This document shows positions 29,017 to 31,540 of a DNA stretch of 31,540 nucleotides, one piece after another. The position numbers and the translations under genes are program-made. Under the pieces are notes generated by a model. That model did no database searches and was not told the DNA's origin. It saw nothing but the letters and a program-made list of their open reading frames with translations. Source of the DNA: a virus; the IMG/VR virus record IMGVR_UViG_3300048032_000129, positions 1 through 31,540 of that record. One strand, written 5' to 3'. Numbering within the stretch: the first letter of the stretch is position 1; every line of letters starts with the position of its first letter.

Positions 29017-29790
29017 TTAAGCTGCTTCAGTGTTTGTGTTTGCAGACAGTGCTGCGATGTAGGCTTCCATGAATTTATCCCATGAAAACTCAAGCTTGGA
29101 GGGCAGTTCAATACGAGACTTCGCATCGTATGCCGCAGCAAACTTTGTGTACAAACCACGGTTGCCGTAGCTGACACCTCTGGCCTTCTGGCCGTCCTTG
29201 ATCAACTGGGTTTCGTAGTTTGCGAACAGGTTGAAATCAACCCAATCTTTGATGAGCGCGTTCACCTTCTTGTTGCAGCGCATCTCCCATCGGTCATACG
29301 GCTCCAGTTCAGGATCTTTGTATGCCTTGGAAGCAACGTGGCTTAACAAGATGATGTTCATACCCTTCTGGGTATGCAGCGCATTGAGGCCTGACAGCAG
29401 ATGAACCCAGGCGTTTTCTTCGGCAACGTAGAACGCACCGTAACCTGCCTTGGGATCCGCCGCCGATGACCAACCGTTCTGTTCACACACTTGAGCTTCG
29501 CCAAGCTTGGCTGCAGCGTCAGTGGTGTCAAGAACAACAGTCTTGTACGCATGATCTTCCATCACAAGCGTCTTCACCTGGTCCAACAGTTCCTGCCAAG
29601 TGTTTGCTTGGGGAAACCGCGGGGCGTTGATAAAGGACAGACCGTCCTCTGCCTGTATGAAGATAGGGCTTTCAGCCCCTGATCCAAACGTACTCTTACC
29701 GATACCGTCCGTACCCTGGATATTCATCCGTACAGGCGGTGTTGAGCCTCCGCTTTCGCGGGTGCTCGTCACTTGCTGAAGTAACGACAT
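29017..29790 (-). CDS. Sak4-like RecA-fold ATPase, single-strand annealing protein (AAA_24)
   Basis: A 257-residue protein. Walker A GTDGIGKST (26-34) follows a beta strand (RMNIQ), the Walker B-like TVVLDTTD lies at 84-91, and LLSHV (148-152) resembles the sensor region of the AAA_24 family. Length and motif order match Sak4-type phage recombinases, which work with an ssDNA-binding partner. The DUF669 protein encoded next is the likely partner, and the nuclease at 24630-25721 the likely end resector. The preceding gene stops one base before this one begins, so both share one transcript. Confidence 0.85.
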   Translation of the reverse strand: MSLLQQVTSTRESGGSTPPVRMNIQGTDGIGKSTFGSGAESPIFIQAEDGLSFINAPRFPQANTWQELLDQVKTLVMEDHAYKTVVLDTTDAAAKLGEAQVCEQNGWSSAADPKAGYGAFYVAEENAWVHLLSGLNALHTQKGMNIILLSHVASKAYKDPELEPYDRWEMRCNKKVNALIKDWVDFNLFANYETQLIKDGQKARGVSYGNRGLYTKFAAAYDAKSRIELPSKLEFSWDKFMEAYIAALSANTNTEAA

Positions 29791-29791
29791 G

Positions 29792-30211
29792 CTATGCCTC
29801 CTTTATGTTTTCAGCCTTGATGGTTTTGACCTTAGGGTCACCGAGTTTGATCGAGTGTGCATCGTGCCACTTGCCTGAATCCTTCGGATGGTTCATGGCA
29901 TACGTCTGAAACGAACGCATATCGACCTTGTAGGAAGTCTGCTGGGAAACAAAGGAGGGCCACTCGTCTTGAGGCGTAGCCTCTAGGAGTTCATCAATCT
30001 GGGCTTGATCCCAGACATGGGTACGACTAATAGCAACGGTGATACCGTCTTTAGTCTTCTCGCCACCTTCATTATGGATGGGTCTTAGAAGCTCACTTGC
30101 TTCTTTAGAATCAAGGATCTCACGTTCAATCCGCTGGATGTGCCGCTCAATCTCTGCTTTCTTTTCTTTCGCTCCAAGCCACTGCTTAGCCAAACATTCA
30201 ATGCTTGCCAT
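29792..30211 (-). CDS. Hypothetical protein, first gene of the leftward operon
   Basis: A 139-residue protein starting at ATG 30211 (minus), with AAGGAAAAGGAT upstream. Residues 5-45 form a charged helix (WLGAKEKKAEIERHIQRIER) typical of a short coiled coil. The remainder includes TKDGITVAISRTHVWDQAQI and YKVDMRSFQTYAMNHP. I have seen proteins of this layout next to Sak4/AAA_24 genes in phages, with no assigned function. It could be an accessory factor for the recombinase. There is no enzyme motif. Confidence 0.72.
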   Translation of the reverse strand: MASIECLAKQWLGAKEKKAEIERHIQRIEREILDSKEASELLRPIHNEGGEKTKDGITVAISRTHVWDQAQIDELLEATPQDEWPSFVSQQTSYKVDMRSFQTYAMNHPKDSGKWHDAHSIKLGDPKVKTIKAENIKEA

Positions 30212-30356
30212 ATCCTTTTCCTTTTCTATCTATCAACTCAACTCTCTACGCAACCGAGAATGACTGATGGATAAACAAAGTGCAACACCTTTTACAAAAA
30301 AAATTGTATTAAAGAATATGGGGAGTTAGTATCGGCAACTGGTAAAGGAGCCAGCA
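30212..30356. promoter_or_regulatory. Divergent control region
   Basis: These 145 bases separate the leftward recombination operon from the rightward primase gene pair, and they are the longest gene-free stretch in the window. They are AT-rich near 30290-30320, with an eight-base A tract and a dyad. Both flanking genes have ribosome sites at its edges. It most likely carries early promoters for both directions. I found no strong consensus promoter for the leftward side. Confidence 0.6.
30291..30319 (+). promoter_or_regulatory. Possible rightward promoter with A-tract dyad
   Basis: TTTACA (30291-30296) and GAATAT (30314-30319) lie 17 bases apart. The first is a 5/6 match to a -35 box, the second only a weak -10. 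The dyad TACAA-N6-TTGTA (30293-30308), with a central A tract, overlaps the -35 box and could be an operator or a bending site. The AAAGGAG at 30343-30349 is the ribosome site of the next gene. This call is tentative. Confidence 0.32.
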
Positions 30357-30578
30357 ATGGAATATGTGATTGAAAAAAACTCAGAGGTGCCGCCGCATCC
30401 TACTCGAGGTTCGGGCAAATGGCAGAAGCTTCTGAGCAAGATGGAAGTGAACGATACCATCACCGTCAAAAGCGAGGAAGAAGTTCGGGGAATTAGGACT
30501 TCCGCGTACAACTTGGGAATGAAAATAAAATCAAGACGTGTCTCGGAAGATGCGTTCTGGGTACAAAGGGTGGAGTGA
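30357..30578 (+). CDS. Small conserved hypothetical protein upstream of the primase
   Basis: A 73-residue protein with AAAGGAG (30343-30349) before ATG 30357. It reads GSGKWQKLLSKMEVNDTITV, then KSEEEVRGIRTSAYNLGMKI and KSRRVSEDAFWVQRV: a short helix-strand unit with a basic centre. Similar short proteins, ending in FWVxRV, are common next to phage replication genes, and their role is unknown to me. Its stop overlaps the primase ATG as TGATG. It might be a small DNA-binding factor acting with the primase. That is speculation from position. Confidence 0.72.
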   Translation: MEYVIEKNSEVPPHPTRGSGKWQKLLSKMEVNDTITVKSEEEVRGIRTSAYNLGMKIKSRRVSEDAFWVQRVE

Positions 30579-31540
30579 TGATGCCTTTCTTATCGTCAAA
30601 CACAGACGGGCCCATGTCCCCCGAGGCAAAAGAAGAACTGCTACATGATATGTGGGAACAAGGAATGCACATCATTCCATGTGGCTCACCGACTGAAGTA
30701 GTTCCACAGTACTTCAGAACACGGCATCCGTTTGAAACAGAAGAAGACCTCAAGGCCAAGTGGGCTAAGACACCACGGGTCAAGTGGCAACACTATCAGA
30801 AGATCCAGCCATCAAAGGACGAGATCAACCAATGGCACACGCAGTATCCAGGCGCGAACTGGGCAGCAATCACCGGCATATCATTCGCCGTGGTCGATGC
30901 TGACTCGGACGATGCAGTCAGATGGATAGATGCAGGCGCGATATCTCGCACACCACTGGTTCAAACAACGCCGCGGGGTGGTAAGCACTACTTCTATTCT
31001 CTAGGTGGTGGCTCTGTCATCCGCAACAGCGTTGGCCAAAACAAACTCGACATCCGAGGAGATGGCGGCTACGTCATGGTGGCACCCAGCGTTGGCTACA
31101 GCATGGAATGCGATCAGGGGTACGGCGTCGGCGGGATGGATGACCTGCCTGTGATCGCAGACAAGGACCTGCAGCAGATACACGTCTTCAACACCGGCAA
31201 CAAAGTCGAATCGATCCGAGAAAAGCTTACTGAAGAACCCAGAGAACAAGGCAGTCGTAACGATACGCTGGCCAGACTGGTAGGTAAGTGGGTCAAAGAA
31301 GGCTGGGGTATGCGCGAGGTCTTGATCAAGGCGCAGGATTGGAATCAAGGGTGTTTCCCGCCCATGGACTTGATCGAAGTCACCCGCACCACCATCAGCA
31401 TAGTTAACGGCCACATCAAACGGCACCCAGACGATGTCAATGCAGGCATTATGGGGTGGCAAACATCCAAGTGGCAGACTGAGATCAACGAGGATCTCAA
31501 AGAGATACAGTCACAAGAAGACCCGCTGGATGAAAAGCGG
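30578..31540 (+). CDS. Primase-polymerase (Prim-Pol, AEP superfamily), partial at window end
   Basis: ATG 30578 overlaps the upstream stop as TGATG, and the frame stays open for 321 codons to the window end, so the gene continues outside. The archaeo-eukaryotic primase motifs are present: Asp107-x-Asp109 (AVVDADSD), His137 (TPRGGKHYFY) and Asp158 (LDIRGDGGYVMVAPS). A helical domain at about 225-280 (RNDTLARLVGKWVKEGWGMR) resembles the PriCT region that follows such catalytic domains. It would make primers, and perhaps extend them, for phage replication. A helicase domain may lie further on; the visible part does not show one. Confidence 0.87.
   Translation, partial: MMPFLSSNTDGPMSPEAKEELLHDMWEQGMHIIPCGSPTEVVPQYFRTRHPFETEEDLKAKWAKTPRVKWQHYQKIQPSKDEINQWHTQYPGANWAAITGISFAVVDADSDDAVRWIDAGAISRTPLVQTTPRGGKHYFYSLGGGSVIRNSVGQNKLDIRGDGGYVMVAPSVGYSMECDQGYGVGGMDDLPVIADKDLQQIHVFNTGNKVESIREKLTEEPREQGSRNDTLARLVGKWVKEGWGMREVLIKAQDWNQGCFPPMDLIEVTRTTISIVNGHIKRHPDDVNAGIMGWQTSKWQTEINEDLKEIQSQEDPLDEKR

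Noticed and set aside
1-31540. tRNA genes or a host metabolic gene
   Set aside because: No cloverleaf with a T-loop GTTCRANNC and matching stems was noticed by eye, and no metabolic enzyme family was recognised. A tRNA scan could not be run.

Overview
This window is one part of a tailed double-stranded DNA phage genome (Caudoviricetes). The best fit is a short-tailed, probably lytic, podovirus-like phage. The evidence is an uninterrupted structural and lysis gene block, a separate replication and recombination block, start/stop overlaps at most junctions, and no ribosomal, metabolic or tRNA genes. Several protein types (basic proteins with DUF5872/DUF6321-like features, a DUF6496-like N-terminus, a GTA-type 3TM holin, an SU10-like adaptor, a tail fibre with a CxxHxxM motif) are ones I associate with phages of marine or other aquatic Proteobacteria. 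The host cannot be fixed from the sequence. No integrase, attachment site or excisionase was seen.

Layout. (a) 1-24633, rightward late block. It opens with the end of a probable scaffolding gene, then a head-associated protein, a decoration-like protein and the major capsid protein. A palindrome, a terminator and a possible promoter follow at 2646-2743. Next come two structural proteins, connector/adaptor proteins (3735-5385), small structural proteins, a cupredoxin-like tail fibre, a glycine-rich adhesin-like fibre and a tail-assembly chaperone. A dense cluster of small membrane proteins, a thermonuclease, a holin and a lysozyme (9375-12109) sits before a P22 gp10-like tail protein. Then come a short structural protein, three Lys/Arg-rich proteins, four large probable internal or ejection proteins (15301-24260) and a small PD-(D/E)XK nuclease. 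(b) 24630-30211, leftward early/middle block. In transcription order it encodes a hypothetical protein, a Sak4-like ATPase, a DUF669 ssDNA-binding-like protein, a 33-residue membrane peptide, an HTH-like protein, two small hypotheticals, an SF2 helicase and a RecB/Cas4-type nuclease. (c) 30212-30356, a divergent control region. (d) 30357 to the window end, rightward: a small conserved protein and a primase-polymerase of the archaeo-eukaryotic primase type that runs off the window.

How it fits together: Prim-Pol and the helicase would serve replication. The Sak4-like ATPase, DUF669 protein and nuclease look like a single-strand annealing recombination set. The capsid, connector, tail and ejection proteins build the particle. 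The holin and T4-type lysozyme, with several small membrane proteins of unknown role, release it. The two main transcription units converge so tightly that their stop codons share one CTAG. No gene-free stretch exceeds 300 bases; the longest is the 145-base divergent region at 30212-30356.
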